From NCBI RefSeq assembly GCF_017497975.1, contig NZ_JAGDEL010000001.1:310001-374000 (forward strand): a stretch of 64,000 nt of DNA, in the 5' to 3' direction. Positions 37,859 through 48,812 of the stretch are shown one piece after another. Numbering within the stretch: position 1 is the first letter of the stretch; every line of letters begins with the position of its first letter. The translations under genes were made by a program, and so were the position numbers. Under the pieces are notes generated by a model. It was given only the letters and a program-made list of their open reading frames with translations. It had not been told where the DNA came from and did no database searches. This stretch comes from Metabacillus bambusae. Lineage in GTDB: Bacteria; Bacillota; Bacilli; Bacillales; Bacillaceae.

Positions 37859-38329
37859 TTAAAATGTTACGGCTAATCTAGCTTTTGCCACTTTATCATA
37901 AGGGATTTCAACCTGTTTTTTTCTAGTCTTAATCGTTACAGTTACAGTAACCGTTTGACCGTCAAAATCAGTTAAGACACCTTCAAATAACTTTTCTCCA
38001 TTTATTGGTTCATATGTTTTAATATGGACCTGTTTACCAATTGCCTTCTTTAAATCTTCTTCTTTTTTTAATGGTCTCTCAGCACCTGGCGAAGAAACTT
38101 CTAAGAAGTAGTTATGTTGAATGGGATCTAATTCATCAAGCTGCTCGCTTAATCGTTCGCTTACTACACCACATTCTTCAATATCAATGCCTTTTTCAGA
38201 ATCAATAAATAATCGAAGAAACCAATTAGAACCTTCCTTCACATATTCAATATCTACCAATTCTAATTTCATATCGTTTAAAATTGGTGTCACTAATTGT
38301 TCCACGATTTCCGTTACTTTTTTGCTCAT
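37859..38329 (-). CDS. rimP: ribosome maturation factor RimP
   Basis: This 156-residue protein, the same size as B. subtilis YlxS, is needed for 30S assembly. [22 protein letters not shown] near residues 22-43 and [19 protein letters not shown] near 80-98 are the family signatures. The C-terminal SH3-like domain follows. A ribosome binding site GAGGAAG precedes the ATG. It is first in the nusA operon; its promoter must lie in the repeat-filled gap after polC. Confidence 0.95.
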   Translation of the reverse strand: MSKKVTEIVEQLVTPILNDMKLELVDIEYVKEGSNWFLRLFIDSEKGIDIEECGVVSERLSEQLDELDPIQHNYFLEVSSPGAERPLKKEEDLKKAIGKQVHIKTYEPINGEKLFEGVLTDFDGQTVTVTVTIKTRKKQVEIPYDKVAKARLAVTF

Positions 38330-38349
38330 TCTCTTCCTCCTTGCTAAGA

Positions 38350-38432
38350 AAAGCGCATGCCTTGGGCAAACTAGACGATAATCACAGACCTTTGGTGATT
38401 ATTGACTTGAAGGCTAGGCGCTGAAGCTAGAC
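38350..38432. repeat. family A structured repeat, short copy 5
   Basis: The stems are AGCG/CGCT, GCCTT/AAGGC and ATAATCAC/GTGATTAT, with the shared right end GGCTAGGCGCTGAAGCTAGAC. It is shorter than copy 4, with a different inner stem that still pairs. It lies directly upstream of rimP. Confidence 0.72.
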
Positions 38433-38504
38433 ATGATTCTTTAGTCCAAAAAACTAGCATTCTTATCCTAAACAGCAATTTGACACCTTTAAGTTGCTGA
38501 AAAA

Positions 38505-38523
38505 CCCTGCCTTTTGAGCAGGG
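38505..38523 (-). terminator. second terminator-like hairpin downstream of polC
   Basis: CCCTGC pairs with GCAGGG around a seven-base loop, followed by GTTTTTC on the minus strand. It lies 66 bases beyond the first polC terminator. Confidence 0.6.
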
Positions 38524-38570
38524 AATGGTATGTACTATACTATCCGAGTGACGAGGACGATAACAATACG

Positions 38571-38595
38571 AAAGAGTGGGTTTCCCCACTCTTTT
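38571..38595 (-). terminator. terminator of polC transcript
   Basis: AAAGAGTGGG pairs with CCCACTCTTT around a short loop. It is about 280 bases after the polC stop, leaving an unusually long 3' untranslated region that contains four palindromes. Confidence 0.7.
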
Positions 38596-38673
38596 CCTCT
38601 GCTTATCGTTAGCATTTCCATTAAAAGCATAACATAACCGTATTTTTATTGCAAATATACCTTAATTTACCCA

Positions 38674-38857
38674 GGGTCTGACCCCCAGAGAATATATAAG
38701 TTATTTGAACAAGTCTTTGCAGGGGTCTGACCCTACTTTGAGCAACGGTATAAATGCACCTTATAAATTTCTAGTGTTTTAGTTAAATTAGTGGTGGGGT
38801 CTGACCCCTATTTAATTAACCTCATAAATTTATTTTGTGCTCTTGGGGTCAGACCTC
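38674..38857. repeat. cluster of four GGGGTCTGACCCC palindromes
   Basis: Copies are centred near 38679, 38728, 38802 and 38851, spaced 49, 74 and 49 bases. The third is a perfect GGGGTCTGACCCC; the fourth has CAGA in place of CTGA and one arm change. The sequence between copies is AT-rich and unrelated. The cluster lies in the polC 3' region. The 546-base gap 38330-38875 contains this cluster, two terminators and a family A copy, and no gene. Confidence 0.85.
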
Positions 38858-38875
38858 CGCTTGAGACATAGAGAT

Positions 38876-41800
38876 CTAAAACAGTGATAGTTGGTTTTGA
38901 TCAGGTAGTTCATCAAGACAGCCATGAGTGTTTAAATATTCAATGATTGTTTTTGAGACTTTACCTCGTTGCTGGAGGTCTTCTTTTGATAGAAATTCTC
39001 CGTCTTCTCTAGCTTTTACGATATTTAACGCTGCGTTTGTTCCTAGTCCAGGTATGGAGTTGAACGGGGGAATTAGTGTATTCCCATCAATAATAAAGTC
39101 TGTTGCACTAGAACGATAAAGGTCAACCTTTTGGAAGGCATATCCTCGTTCACACATTTCCAGAGCTAGTTCTAATACAGTTAGTAAGTTTTTCTCTTTT
39201 GGAGAAGCATCTAACCCTTTTAGATTAATTTCATCAATTATAGCTCGAATTGGTGTAGAACCTTTTACCATTGTGTCAATATCAAAATCATCTGCACGAA
39301 CTGTGAAATATGCAGCATAATAAAGTAGAGCATGATGGACTTTAAAATACGCAATACGAACAGCCATTAACACGTATGCCGCAGCATGGGCTTTTGGGAA
39401 CATGTACTTGATTTTCAAGCATGAATCAATATACCAAGCAGGCACTTCTTGTTTTTTCATTTCTTCTTCCATTTCATCTGTTAATCCTTTTCCTTTACGA
39501 ACAGACTCCATAATCTTGAAAGCGAATGAAGGCTCTAATCCTTGATAGATAAGATACACCATGATGTCATCACGACAACCAATAACTTCACTTAACGTAC
39601 ATATTTTATTATGAATTAACTCTTGAGCATTCCCAAGCCATACATCTGTCCCATGTGATAGACCAGAAATTTGGACAAGCTCAGAAAATGTTGTAGGTTT
39701 TGTGTCTTCAAGCATTTGACGAACAAATCTTGTTCCAAACTCAGGAATCCCTAATGTCCCTGTTTTACACATAATTTGTTCTTCAGTCACGCCTAAAGAC
39801 TCGGTACCACTAAAAATTTTCATTACCTCTGGATCATCTGTCGGAATTGTTTTTGGATCAATACCGCTTAAATCCTGAAGCATACGGATTACAGTTGGAT
39901 CATCGTGTCCAAGAATATCAAGTTTTAATAGATTATCATGAATGGAATGGAAATCAAAATGAGTTGTACGCCATTCAGAACCGGTTGCATCTGCTGGGAA
40001 TTGAATCGGCGAAAAATCAAAGATATCCATATAATCAGGTACAACAATAATTCCACCTGGATGCTGTCCTGTTGTTCTTTTTACTCCTGTACATCCTTGA
40101 ACAAGGCGATCAACCTCTGCACCTCTATAGATGAGGTTATGGTCGTTTGCATATCCTTTAACATATCCATAAGCAGTTTTTTCTGCTACTGTCCCGATTG
40201 TACCAGCACGATACACATTGTCCTCACCAAAAAGAACCTTCGTATAGTTATGGGCAGTAGGCTGATATTCACCTGAGAAGTTCAAGTCAATATCGGGAAC
40301 TTTGTCCCCTTTAAAGCCTAGGAATGTTTCAAAAGGTATATCATGTCCATCTTTTTGATATTGAGCACCACAATTCGAGCACTCTTTGTTAGGTAAATCA
40401 AAACCAGAACCGACTGACCCATCATTAAAAAACTCTGAATGCTGACAATCTGGGCATACATAATGCGGTGGCAGTGGATTTACCTCTGTTATTTCTGTCA
40501 TTGTTGCGACAAATGAGGAACCAACAGACCCACGTGAACCTACTAGGTAGCCATCATCAAGTGATTTTTTAACGAGTTTATGTGAGATAAGATAAATAAC
40601 CGCAAACCCATGGCCAATAATACTCTTAAGTTCTTTTTCTAGACGAGCCTCAACAAGTTCTGGAAGATTTTCTCCATATATACTTCTCGCTCTTGAATAG
40701 CTCATTGCGCGGATTTCTTCATCTGCACCTTCAATCTTAGGTGTATAAAGATCATCCTTTATTGGCTTAATTTCGTCGATCATATCAGCAATCTTATTTG
40801 TGTTATCTATAACAATCTCTTTTGCTTTCTCTTTTCCAAGGAAAGAGAAGCAGCTCATCATTTCATCTGTTGTTCGGAAATGTACATTTGGTAATTCATG
40901 ACGATTTAATGGATTTGCTCCAACTTGAGAGCTAATCAATATTTTCCGATAGACTTTATCAACAGGATTTAAATAATGCGCATTACCTGTTGCCACAACA
41001 GGCTTTTCTAGCTTTTCACCAAGCATAACAATATTTGTGACAATTTCTTTTAAAGATGTTTCATCCTTAATATAATCTAATGCAATAAGGTGATTGTAAA
41101 CCTCTAGAGGATGGACCTCTAAATAATCATAATATGCTGCAATCTCTTCTACCTCTTCGGGAGATTTTTGCATCATACCTTCAAAAACCTCACCTTTATC
41201 ACATGCTGATCCGACAATAAGACCTTCTCGATATTTATTGAGTTGTGAACGAGGAACTCGTGGAACTCTGTAAAAGTAATTCATATGTGAAATGGACACT
41301 AGTTTGAATAAATTTTTCAACCCAGTCTCATTTTGAGCGAGTACTATAGCATGATATGGTCTTGATCGTTGATATGCATTACCTTTACCCATATTGTCGT
41401 TAAATTGATTGTGATTTTCAATGCCCTTCTCCGCTGCATCCTTTAGCATCTTAACAAGCAAATAGCCTGTTGCTTCAGCATCATAAATTGCTCGGTGATG
41501 CTGAGTTAATTCGATATCAAACTTTTTACATAGTGTGTTTAGTCGATGATTTTTAAATTCAGGATATAGGAAACGTCCGAGTTCAAGGGTATCGATAACA
41601 GGGTTCTTTGCCTTTTCTTCACCAAGGAGTTTTTTATACCCTACGTTTAAAAATCCCATATCAAAGCTAGCATTATGTGCAACGAGAATATCATTTCCGA
41701 TCCAATCCTTAAACTTCCGTAAAACTTCATCAACATTAGGTGCATCTTTTACCATATCGTCTGTAATTCCTGTTAAATCAATTGTGATTGCTGATAATGG

Positions 41801-43189
41801 ATGATGTGGATTTGCGAATGATTCAAAACGATCGATAATTTCTCCTCCACGAACCTTTACTGCAGCTAACTCAATGATTGTATCGTAAACAGCTGATAAA
41901 CCAGTCGTCTCCACGTCAAATACAACATATGTTTCATCAGGTAAAAAACGATTATCATCATTATAAGCAATAGGAACTCCATCATTTACAAGATTTATTT
42001 CGACACCGTATAAAACCTTGACCCCGTTCTTTTTGCCAGCAGAATACGCTTCTGGGAAGGACTGTGCAACAGCATGATCTGTTAATGCAATCGCCTTATG
42101 TCCCCATTTCTTCGCTTGCTCAATATACTTACTCACAGACGTTACCGCATCCATTTGACTCATTGGTGAATGAAGATGAAGTTCTACCCTCTTCTCATCT
42201 TCTGGAGATTGATCTCGTCTCTCTTGAGGTGTTATTTCATTAATATCATTTGCGATCATTACAAGATCTCGTACGAATGTGTCATTTTGGATGCTACCGC
42301 GTACTTTTAACCACATTCCTTTTTTAACAGCTTGTACTAGAACGGCATCCTCTTTATCTCTAGCAAACATTTTAACAAGGATGGAGCTTGTGTAGTCAGT
42401 TATTTTAAAGGTCAGTAGTGTTCTTCCACTTCTAAGTTCCTTTGTTTCTGCATCAAATACATACCCCTGAATAGCGGTTCTTCTCTCTTCATCTTCAATC
42501 GAAGCAAGGGTACGAATTTCTTCATCATTTTTGATCGTATAACCAATTGTTAAAGGTCCAGTATATTCAGCTTGACTAGCCTCTTCCTTCTCAGCATTAA
42601 CCATGTCAGTTAGCGCTTTTAGCCCTTTTTCTCTATCTTCTTGTAGCTTTTGTTCTTGAAATTTCTGAATTTCCTCTTGTGTGACGGCTACAGTTGTATC
42701 TAATTGAAAGGCAGGAAATCCAAGTTCCTGAAAGCTTTCTTGAATGAGAGATGCATATTTTCGCTTGATCGTCATTGCCTCAGTATCATTTTTGGTTTTA
42801 ACGATGACCTTTATACCCTGTACAGTTGGTTTCTGCTCATTTAATAGTGCGAGCATTGGAGGCGAGATCCCGTCCATTTGCTGAATACATATTGACCAAT
42901 AATCCTGCACAAGTTTTTCGTCAAAAAATTGTTCTTTCGTTTCAATTGAAAATGTAACATCTGCAATATGAGAAAACGCTTTTGCAAGCTTAGTGTGAAA
43001 CAATTGATACACATCAAAAGGAAGGATTTTTTCAAATTGAAAATGAAAATGCCACTTTTTCGTTTGTTTATGCACGGTCAACTTTGCGATTGAACCGTTC
43101 TTAAAGTGAACGACAACTGCATCTTCTGTTAGATTTATTTGTTGGAGCAGGAGTTGAAATCGCTCAATTTGGTTGATTTGCATGTCCAT
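38876..43189 (-). CDS. polC: DNA polymerase III alpha subunit, PolC type
   Basis: This 1437-residue Gram-positive replicative polymerase has exactly the B. subtilis length. In order it has an N-terminal domain, an OB fold (about 235-315), a PHP domain ([13 protein letters not shown] near 335) interrupted by a DEDDh proofreading exonuclease (FDVETTGL near 425), a cysteine zinc-binding segment ([10 protein letters not shown]...CSNCGAQ near 915-945), and palm and fingers with [16 protein letters not shown] near 970. It has a ribosome binding site AAAGGGGA and lies after proS, separated by repeats. Confidence 0.97.
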   Translation of the reverse strand: MDMQINQIERFQLLLQQINLTEDAVVVHFKNGSIAKLTVHKQTKKWHFHFQFEKILPFDVYQLFHTKLAKAFSHIADVTFSIETKEQFFDEKLVQDYWSICIQQMDGISPPMLALLNEQKPTVQGIKVIVKTKNDTEAMTIKRKYASLIQESFQELGFPAFQLDTTVAVTQEEIQKFQEQKLQEDREKGLKALTDMVNAEKEEASQAEYTGPLTIGYTIKNDEEIRTLASIEDEERRTAIQGYVFDAETKELRSGRTLLTFKITDYTSSILVKMFARDKEDAVLVQAVKKGMWLKVRGSIQNDTFVRDLVMIANDINEITPQERRDQSPEDEKRVELHLHSPMSQMDAVTSVSKYIEQAKKWGHKAIALTDHAVAQSFPEAYSAGKKNGVKVLYGVEINLVNDGVPIAYNDDNRFLPDETYVVFDVETTGLSAVYDTIIELAAVKVRGGEIIDRFESFANPHHPLSAITIDLTGITDDMVKDAPNVDEVLRKFKDWIGNDILVAHNASFDMGFLNVGYKKLLGEEKAKNPVIDTLELGRFLYPEFKNHRLNTLCKKFDIELTQHHRAIYDAEATGYLLVKMLKDAAEKGIENHNQFNDNMGKGNAYQRSRPYHAIVLAQNETGLKNLFKLVSISHMNYFYRVPRVPRSQLNKYREGLIVGSACDKGEVFEGMMQKSPEEVEEIAAYYDYLEVHPLEVYNHLIALDYIKDETSLKEIVTNIVMLGEKLEKPVVATGNAHYLNPVDKVYRKILISSQVGANPLNRHELPNVHFRTTDEMMSCFSFLGKEKAKEIVIDNTNKIADMIDEIKPIKDDLYTPKIEGADEEIRAMSYSRARSIYGENLPELVEARLEKELKSIIGHGFAVIYLISHKLVKKSLDDGYLVGSRGSVGSSFVATMTEITEVNPLPPHYVCPDCQHSEFFNDGSVGSGFDLPNKECSNCGAQYQKDGHDIPFETFLGFKGDKVPDIDLNFSGEYQPTAHNYTKVLFGEDNVYRAGTIGTVAEKTAYGYVKGYANDHNLIYRGAEVDRLVQGCTGVKRTTGQHPGGIIVVPDYMDIFDFSPIQFPADATGSEWRTTHFDFHSIHDNLLKLDILGHDDPTVIRMLQDLSGIDPKTIPTDDPEVMKIFSGTESLGVTEEQIMCKTGTLGIPEFGTRFVRQMLEDTKPTTFSELVQISGLSHGTDVWLGNAQELIHNKICTLSEVIGCRDDIMVYLIYQGLEPSFAFKIMESVRKGKGLTDEMEEEMKKQEVPAWYIDSCLKIKYMFPKAHAAAYVLMAVRIAYFKVHHALLYYAAYFTVRADDFDIDTMVKGSTPIRAIIDEINLKGLDASPKEKNLLTVLELALEMCERGYAFQKVDLYRSSATDFIIDGNTLIPPFNSIPGLGTNAALNIVKAREDGEFLSKEDLQQRGKVSKTIIEYLNTHGCLDELPDQNQLSLF

Positions 43190-43255
43190 ATTTTATCCCC
43201 TTTCCCCCTCTTACTTATTAATTCTACTAATAGTTGATTAATTTTTTATTTAATT

Positions 43256-43376
43256 TGGCTGTTTTAGCAAACTTTGTTGCTATTTACCCAGAATTGATGT
43301 GTGGTTGATTTCCGCTGCAGGCGTTAGCTCCAATCTACATAGTGCGAAAATCAACAGTGAGCTTAAACAGAGCCTA
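43256..43376. repeat. family B repeat, short copy
   Basis: The ends GGCTGTTT and AAACAGAGCC are roughly inverted. Inside is GTTGATTTCCGCTGCAG followed about 25 bases later by AAAATCAACAGTGAGCTT. The same blocks occur at 56526-56648, where the middle is longer, so this copy looks internally deleted. It lies in the proS-polC gap (43190-43555), which has no gene. Confidence 0.72.
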
Positions 43377-43415
43377 ACATTTTAAAATATAAATGAAATT
43401 AGTTTTATCACAACT

Positions 43416-43501
43416 GAAGAGGCTGCCTCATTTATAGACTAATGCCTTTATATACACTTAGTATATAAAGGCTTGTCTATTACTTTCGAGTCAGCCTCTT
43501 C
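43416..43501 (-). other. three-tier nested hairpin downstream of proS
   Basis: From outside in, GAAGAGGCTG pairs with CAGCCTCTTC, ATAGAC with GTCTAT, and GCCTTTATATAC with GTATATAAAGGC around a five-base loop. That is 28 base pairs in 86 bases, with short asymmetric internal loops. It begins about 54 bases after the proS stop and may end the proS transcript, although no T run follows. It may also be a small inverted-repeat element. Confidence 0.75.
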
Positions 43502-43555
43502 TCGTTATTGCTCTTGTATTATTTTATCATGGTTTATTCCTTGCTGTAACCTTTT

Positions 43556-45259
43556 TTAGTTTCCAAGTATTTGCTTCACTTTTTCATGAAGTTCATCAAC
43601 TGAAACTTCAAATGATTCACCAGTCTTACGAATTTTCACTTCTACTATACCCTCTTCTGCTTTCTTTCCAACAGTCACACGTAATGGTAAACCAATAAGG
43701 TCTGAATCTGCAAATTTGACTCCTACTCGCTCAGCGCGGTCATCAATTAGGACCTCATATCCACTTTGAGTAAATTCAGTGTATAGTTTTTCAGCTAAAT
43801 CCTTTTGTGAATCATTTTTAACGTTTACAGGTATAACATGGATTTGGAATGGTGCAACTGATTCAGGCCATACGATCCCATTTTCGTCATTATGCTGCTC
43901 AATAATAGCCGCTAATGTTCTTGAAACACCTATTCCATAGCAACCCATAATCATAGGCTGCGTGCGGCCGTTTTCATCTAAGAACGTTGCATTCATTGAC
44001 TCACTATATCTAGTGCCTAGTTTAAACACGTGACCAACTTCAATCCCTTTAGCAAATTTAATAGTACCTTCACCATCTGGAGATATGTCCCCTTCTTGGA
44101 TAAAGCGTAGATCAGCTAATTGTGTAATCTTGGCATCACGCTCAATGTTTACACCCTGAAAATGGAATTGTTCTTCATTTGCTCCACAAACTCCATTAAC
44201 TACTGAAGAAATTGCATGATCTGCTACAACTTCTACATCTTCAGAGACATTAATAGGTCCAATAAAGCCTGGAACACATTTTAAAGCCTTTATTGTCTCT
44301 TCTGCTGTTGCTAATTCTACAACTGAAGCACCAAATAGATTTTTCACCTTAATGTCATTTACCTCATGATCGCCACGAACTAAGACTAAAACAAATTTAT
44401 CATCAACCTTGAAAAGAACGGATTTAATGCATGATTCCTTTGAAACATTTAAAAACGTTGAAATTTCTTCAATTGTTTTTTGATCAGGTGTTTCAATTTT
44501 TACCAATTCTTTTTGTTCCTCTGTACTTTTTTCATAAGTAGCAATGACAGGTGCCATTTCAATGTTTGCAGCATATTGAGAGGTATCAGAGTAAGCAATT
44601 GTATCTTCGCCGATATCAGATAACACCATGAATTCATGTGTATCAGTACCACCCATAGCTCCTGAATCTGCAATAACAGCCCTAAAGTCTAGGCCGCAAC
44701 GAGAAAAAATATTTTGATAAGCGGTAAACATTTTTACATAGACTTCATCCAAGCTTTCGTGTGTGGCATGGAAAGAATATGCATCCTTCATAAGAAATTC
44801 TCGACCTCGCAAAACACCAAAACGAGGTCGTTTTTCATCACGAAACTTTGTCTGAATTTGATATAAGGAAAGCGGAAGTCGCTTATAAGATTTAATTTCA
44901 TCACGAACTAAGCTTGTAATCATCTCTTCGTGTGTTGCACCTAAAGCAAATTCACGCTTATGTCGATCTTTTAACCTCATTAGCTCAGGGCCATATGAAT
45001 ACCAACGTCCAGATTCCTGCCAAAGCTCAGCTTGTTGCAGTGCTGGCATTAATAATTCAGATGCTCCAGCATTATTCATTTCTTCGCGTACAATTTGTTC
45101 GATTTTCTTTAATACTTTATGTGCCAATGGTAAGTAGCTATATACACCACTTGTATTTTGTCTTGTAAATCCAGCCCGTAGCATAAGCTGATGACTTTTT
45201 ACTTCAGCATCAGCAGGAACTTCTCTAAGAGTAGGAATAAACGTCATACTTTGTTTCAT
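43556..45259 (-). CDS. proS: prolyl-tRNA synthetase
   Basis: This 567-residue class II synthetase is of the bacterial type with an editing insertion (about 225-405) between motifs 2 and 3. Motif 1 lies near [20 protein letters not shown], motif 2 near [26 protein letters not shown] (about 135-160), and motif 3 near [14 protein letters not shown]. An anticodon-binding domain ends the protein. The ATG at 45259 follows GAGGTG; the GTG at 45268 is in that site. It lies between rseP and polC, as in B. subtilis. Confidence 0.96.
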   Translation of the reverse strand: MKQSMTFIPTLREVPADAEVKSHQLMLRAGFTRQNTSGVYSYLPLAHKVLKKIEQIVREEMNNAGASELLMPALQQAELWQESGRWYSYGPELMRLKDRHKREFALGATHEEMITSLVRDEIKSYKRLPLSLYQIQTKFRDEKRPRFGVLRGREFLMKDAYSFHATHESLDEVYVKMFTAYQNIFSRCGLDFRAVIADSGAMGGTDTHEFMVLSDIGEDTIAYSDTSQYAANIEMAPVIATYEKSTEEQKELVKIETPDQKTIEEISTFLNVSKESCIKSVLFKVDDKFVLVLVRGDHEVNDIKVKNLFGASVVELATAEETIKALKCVPGFIGPINVSEDVEVVADHAISSVVNGVCGANEEQFHFQGVNIERDAKITQLADLRFIQEGDISPDGEGTIKFAKGIEVGHVFKLGTRYSESMNATFLDENGRTQPMIMGCYGIGVSRTLAAIIEQHNDENGIVWPESVAPFQIHVIPVNVKNDSQKDLAEKLYTEFTQSGYEVLIDDRAERVGVKFADSDLIGLPLRVTVGKKAEEGIVEVKIRKTGESFEVSVDELHEKVKQILGN

Positions 45260-45399
45260 TACGAGCACCTCTATTTTTATTTAAACTAGTTTCACCTAAT
45301 TAGGTTACTATATTATCATTCATATTTCCCCATGTAAGTTGCTAAATCTTTAAAAGACGAGTTCGATGAATAACCGATTCCAATTTCAATCGTATATTC

Positions 45400-46659
45400 T
45401 TATAAGAATAAACGTTGAATGTCATTCCATGTAACAACAAGCATCAATAGCATTAATAACGAAAAACCAATAAAATGAACAACCCCTTCTTTTTGTCGAT
45501 CAATTGGTTTCCCTCTTAACGCTTCAATAAATAAGAATAATAAACGTCCACCATCAAGAGCTGGAAGGGGCAATAAGTTGACTATTCCTAAATTGATACT
45601 TAAAAGTGCTGCCCATCTTAACAAGTTCAATGTACCAGATTCAGCAACCTGATCTGTCATATCGTAAATACCAACTGGGCCTGATAGCATATCAATAGAA
45701 AATTGACCTGTTACTAGCTTCCCAAAACCAATTAATATTTCTTTTGTCCAAGTGTATGTTTCAATAAATCCATATTTTATAGAGCTACTAAACGATTTAT
45801 CTACGGGATTATAGGCACCAATACGTCCTATTGTCTCTTCACCGACTTTTGTTGCTTCAGGTACTACTTCAAATGAAAGGATTTCTCCACTACGTTCAAC
45901 TTCAAAGGTTAATTCCTTGTCAGGGTTTTCTTGAATAATATTTACTACTTCCTCCCAAGAAGAAGTAGATTGTCCTTCAATCGACTGAATAACATCACCT
46001 TCAAGTAAACCAGCTTCTTTTGCAGATCCGTCATCAGTTAATATACCTAATTTGGGATCATCAACAGGAGCACCTTGCAATAATCCTAATGAAAACAAAA
46101 TGACAAATGCAAGCAGAAAATTCATTAATGGTCCTGCAAAAATCGCTGCAATTCGCTGTCCAACTTTCTTCGACTGGAATTGACGATTATATGGAGCAAT
46201 TTGGATTTCTTGACCATCAACAATAAAATAAGATGTTTCACTAACATCGAATCGTTTTATATATTCTTCTTCCCCAAATTCATAGCCGGAAATAAACATG
46301 CTATGTTCTAAATCTGCGTTCTCCACCTCAATAATTCGTGCCTGAGGGTATTTTTCTTTATTATTTAAAATAATTTTTTCAACTTTATTTTCTTTATTGA
46401 AAAGTAATCCTACGTTATGGCCAGGCTTTACCTCAATCACTTCAGGATCCTCGCCAGCCATTCTTACAAAACCACCTATAGGTAATAAACGTATCGTATA
46501 AACCGTTTCATTCTTTTTAAAAGACAAGATTTTCGGTCCAAAACCAATTGCAAATTCACGGCATAATATCCCAGCTCGATTAGCTAGAAGTAAATGTCCT
46601 AGCTCATGAAAAAAGACAAGAGCACCAAAAATGAGGACAAACGCTATCACTGTATTCAC
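45400..46659 (-). CDS. rseP: site-2 intramembrane metalloprotease RseP (RasP)
   Basis: This 419-residue protease cleaves anti-sigma factors such as RsiW and remnant signal peptides within the membrane. The zinc motif HELGH is at residues 18-22 in the first helix. A PDZ domain (about 195-265) follows the second helix, and NLLPLPALDGGRLL near 358 carries the third ligand. Four membrane helices are visible. The start is GTG with AAAGGTGG upstream. It follows dxr closely. Confidence 0.94.
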   Translation of the reverse strand: MNTVIAFVLIFGALVFFHELGHLLLANRAGILCREFAIGFGPKILSFKKNETVYTIRLLPIGGFVRMAGEDPEVIEVKPGHNVGLLFNKENKVEKIILNNKEKYPQARIIEVENADLEHSMFISGYEFGEEEYIKRFDVSETSYFIVDGQEIQIAPYNRQFQSKKVGQRIAAIFAGPLMNFLLAFVILFSLGLLQGAPVDDPKLGILTDDGSAKEAGLLEGDVIQSIEGQSTSSWEEVVNIIQENPDKELTFEVERSGEILSFEVVPEATKVGEETIGRIGAYNPVDKSFSSSIKYGFIETYTWTKEILIGFGKLVTGQFSIDMLSGPVGIYDMTDQVAESGTLNLLRWAALLSINLGIVNLLPLPALDGGRLLFLFIEALRGKPIDRQKEGVVHFIGFSLLMLLMLVVTWNDIQRLFL

Positions 46660-46678
46660 CTTGTATGACCACCTTTAT

Positions 46679-47827
46679 CTAGATTAAAGTTTGTACAAAA
46701 TTTCGTGTTAGTTGATCAACTTCTTGAATCTGCTCCAAACTAGGGTTTGCGATGCTCTCATGCTTATCTAACGATCTTTCAATTAATTCCTCGATTTGAA
46801 GAAACGTAATCTCTCCACTTAAAAATGCCGCCACAGCTTCTTCATTTGCAGCATTTAAAACCGTTGGCATCGTTCCTCCTATTTTACCTGAATCAAACGC
46901 ATATTGTAAGCATCGGAACCTGGTAAAATCCGCTTTTTCAAAATGTAATTTTCCAATTTCCCAAAGCTCTAACCTTTTCGCTTCTTTTAAAGGTAATCTC
47001 TCGGGATATGTTAATGCATATTGTATAGGAACTCTCATATCTGGTGTCCCTAGTTGAGCAATGATGCTGCGATCGTGAAACTCAACTAAAGAATGAATAA
47101 TACTTTCTTTATGTAATAAGACATCAATTTTGTCATAAGGCAAATTGAATAACCAGTGTGCTTCAATTACCTCTAAGCCTTTATTCATCATCGTAGCTGA
47201 GTCTATCGTTATCTTTGCACCCATAGACCAATTTGGGTGATTCAATGCTTGGTCCACCGTTACATCTACAAGGTCTTCCCTTTTTCGATCACGGAAACTA
47301 CCTCCAGATGCGGTTATGATCAAGCGGTCTATCGATTTGAAACTCTCACCCTGCAAACATTGAAAAATCGCAGAATGCTCACTATCTACTGGCAAAATAT
47401 TAACATTGTATTTTTTTGCATGCTCTGTTACTAAATGTCCGGCAGTGACAAGAGTCTCCTTATTAGCAAGTGCAATTGTTATGTTATTTTCAATGGCTTT
47501 TAAAGTTGGTATTAACCCTACACTTCCAACAACAGCATTTACTAAACACTCTACTCCATCATAAATTGCTGCTTCAATAAGGGCCTCTTCACCATATCCT
47601 AATTTAACATCTTGACTTGAAAACTCACTCTTAAGATGTTCATATGTTTCTTTATCTTTAACTGCAACAAATTCAGGCTTGAATTTGTTGATAATGTCGC
47701 TTCCAGATTTATAATTTCTTCCGAAAGACATTGCAACTAGCTTAAACTCTTCAGGGTGTGATTCAATGACATCTAGAGTTTGAATCCCTATTGAACCTGT
47801 AGCCCCTAACAAACTAATCTTTTTCAC
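46679..47827 (-). CDS. dxr: 1-deoxy-D-xylulose 5-phosphate reductoisomerase
   Basis: This 382-residue enzyme makes methylerythritol 4-phosphate, the committed step of the non-mevalonate isoprenoid pathway. LLGATGSIG near residues 5-13 binds [17 protein letters not shown] near 145 has the metal ligands, and [12 protein letters not shown] near 215 completes the site. The GTG at 47827 gives the family length; a TTG at 47845 precedes the ribosome binding site. Its product pathway supplies UppS. Confidence 0.94.
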   Translation of the reverse strand: MKKISLLGATGSIGIQTLDVIESHPEEFKLVAMSFGRNYKSGSDIINKFKPEFVAVKDKETYEHLKSEFSSQDVKLGYGEEALIEAAIYDGVECLVNAVVGSVGLIPTLKAIENNITIALANKETLVTAGHLVTEHAKKYNVNILPVDSEHSAIFQCLQGESFKSIDRLIITASGGSFRDRKREDLVDVTVDQALNHPNWSMGAKITIDSATMMNKGLEVIEAHWLFNLPYDKIDVLLHKESIIHSLVEFHDRSIIAQLGTPDMRVPIQYALTYPERLPLKEAKRLELWEIGKLHFEKADFTRFRCLQYAFDSGKIGGTMPTVLNAANEEAVAAFLSGEITFLQIEELIERSLDKHESIANPSLEQIQEVDQLTRNFVQTLI

Positions 47828-47868
47828 GAAGTCACTTCCAATCAAATTAAGAAATGCTCAGAGCGCCT

Positions 47869-47974
47869 TGTCTAATCTCGGTATAGACCTTCGAAGTAAA
47901 GAACGTAACATTTATAGCTGTTCCTGTGATATAAACGTTCATTGGTGTCGAAAGCCACGGCGCTAGAGCTAGAC
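47869..47974. repeat. family A structured repeat, copy 6
   Basis: The outer stem AGCGCC/GGCGCT and right end GCTAGAGCTAGAC are shared with copy 4. Middle stem TTCGA/TCGAA and inner stem GAACGT-TTATA/TATAAACGTTC are unique to this copy. It fills the cdsA-dxr gap. Confidence 0.72.
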
Positions 47975-47998
47975 ATAAAAATTAGGTAAAAATGTTTT

Positions 47999-48796
47999 TC
48001 AAAACAGTAACCTTAAGAAATGTAAAATTGGTAAAACAAATAATAAGCTATCAAAACGGTCTAATATCCCGCCATGTCCTGGAAGGATATTACCTGAATC
48101 TTTTACTTGATAATGGCGTTTTAATGCAGATTCAACAAGATCACCAATTTGTCCAAAAATAGAAAGGAAAATGGTCATGAAAGTAACTGTTACATAGTTA
48201 TAATCAAGAACCCCTGTGAAATAATGGTAGATCCATGCAAAAATAACTGCAAATAGAACACCGCCAACTGCACCTTCAATTGTTTTATTAGGACTGATTT
48301 CAGGCCAAAGCTTGTTTTTCCCCATTGCACGCCCAACAAAATAAGCTCCTGAATCAGTTACCCATATCAATATTAATGCATAAAAAACTAGTTCTAGACC
48401 ATATATATTTCTTGTTTCAATGAAAAAATAAAAACCAATCCCCAGATAAAAAATGGCAATGACAACAAAGCCAACATCGTCAAAAGTAAATTTATTTTTC
48501 GTTACAACAGTATAGGTTAATAACAATAGCAAAGCCAATAAAGCAAATTCAGACTTTGAAAAACTAACACCGTCTAGTATTTTTATATAAGAAGTTGGGA
48601 TCAATAGAACCCATAAAATTAATAAACTAACTAGTCCCGGTATACTTGCTAATGAAATGTTTTTCATTTTTAAAAGCTCATATAGTGCAATTGATGCTAA
48701 TAAATAAACAAATATTGTGAACGGGAGCTCCCCGTAAATGACAAATGGAAGAAAAATAGCTGCAGCTAATACTGCAGTTAATATTCGTTGTTTCAT
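47999..48796 (-). CDS. cdsA: phosphatidate cytidylyltransferase (CDP-diglyceride synthase)
   Basis: This 265-residue integral membrane enzyme makes CDP-diacylglycerol, the precursor of all phospholipids. About seven or eight membrane helices are present. The C-terminal signature includes DLVESALKRHYQVKDSGNILPGHGGILDRFDS (split here: DLVESALKR near 218 and GHGGILDRFDS near 240). An AAAGGTGATG ribosome binding site precedes the ATG. It lies between uppS and dxr, as in most Firmicutes. Confidence 0.94.
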   Translation of the reverse strand: MKQRILTAVLAAAIFLPFVIYGELPFTIFVYLLASIALYELLKMKNISLASIPGLVSLLILWVLLIPTSYIKILDGVSFSKSEFALLALLLLLTYTVVTKNKFTFDDVGFVVIAIFYLGIGFYFFIETRNIYGLELVFYALILIWVTDSGAYFVGRAMGKNKLWPEISPNKTIEGAVGGVLFAVIFAWIYHYFTGVLDYNYVTVTFMTIFLSIFGQIGDLVESALKRHYQVKDSGNILPGHGGILDRFDSLLFVLPILHFLRLLF

Positions 48797-48812
48797 TGTA
48801 TTTCATCACCTT

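Noticed and set aside
38674-38857. CRISPR array
   Set aside because: The repeat unit is 11-13 bases, the spacing is irregular for CRISPR, and no cas genes are present.
45260-45399. T-box leader before proS
   Set aside because: The rseP-proS gap of 140 bases contains no T-box core sequence or terminator.
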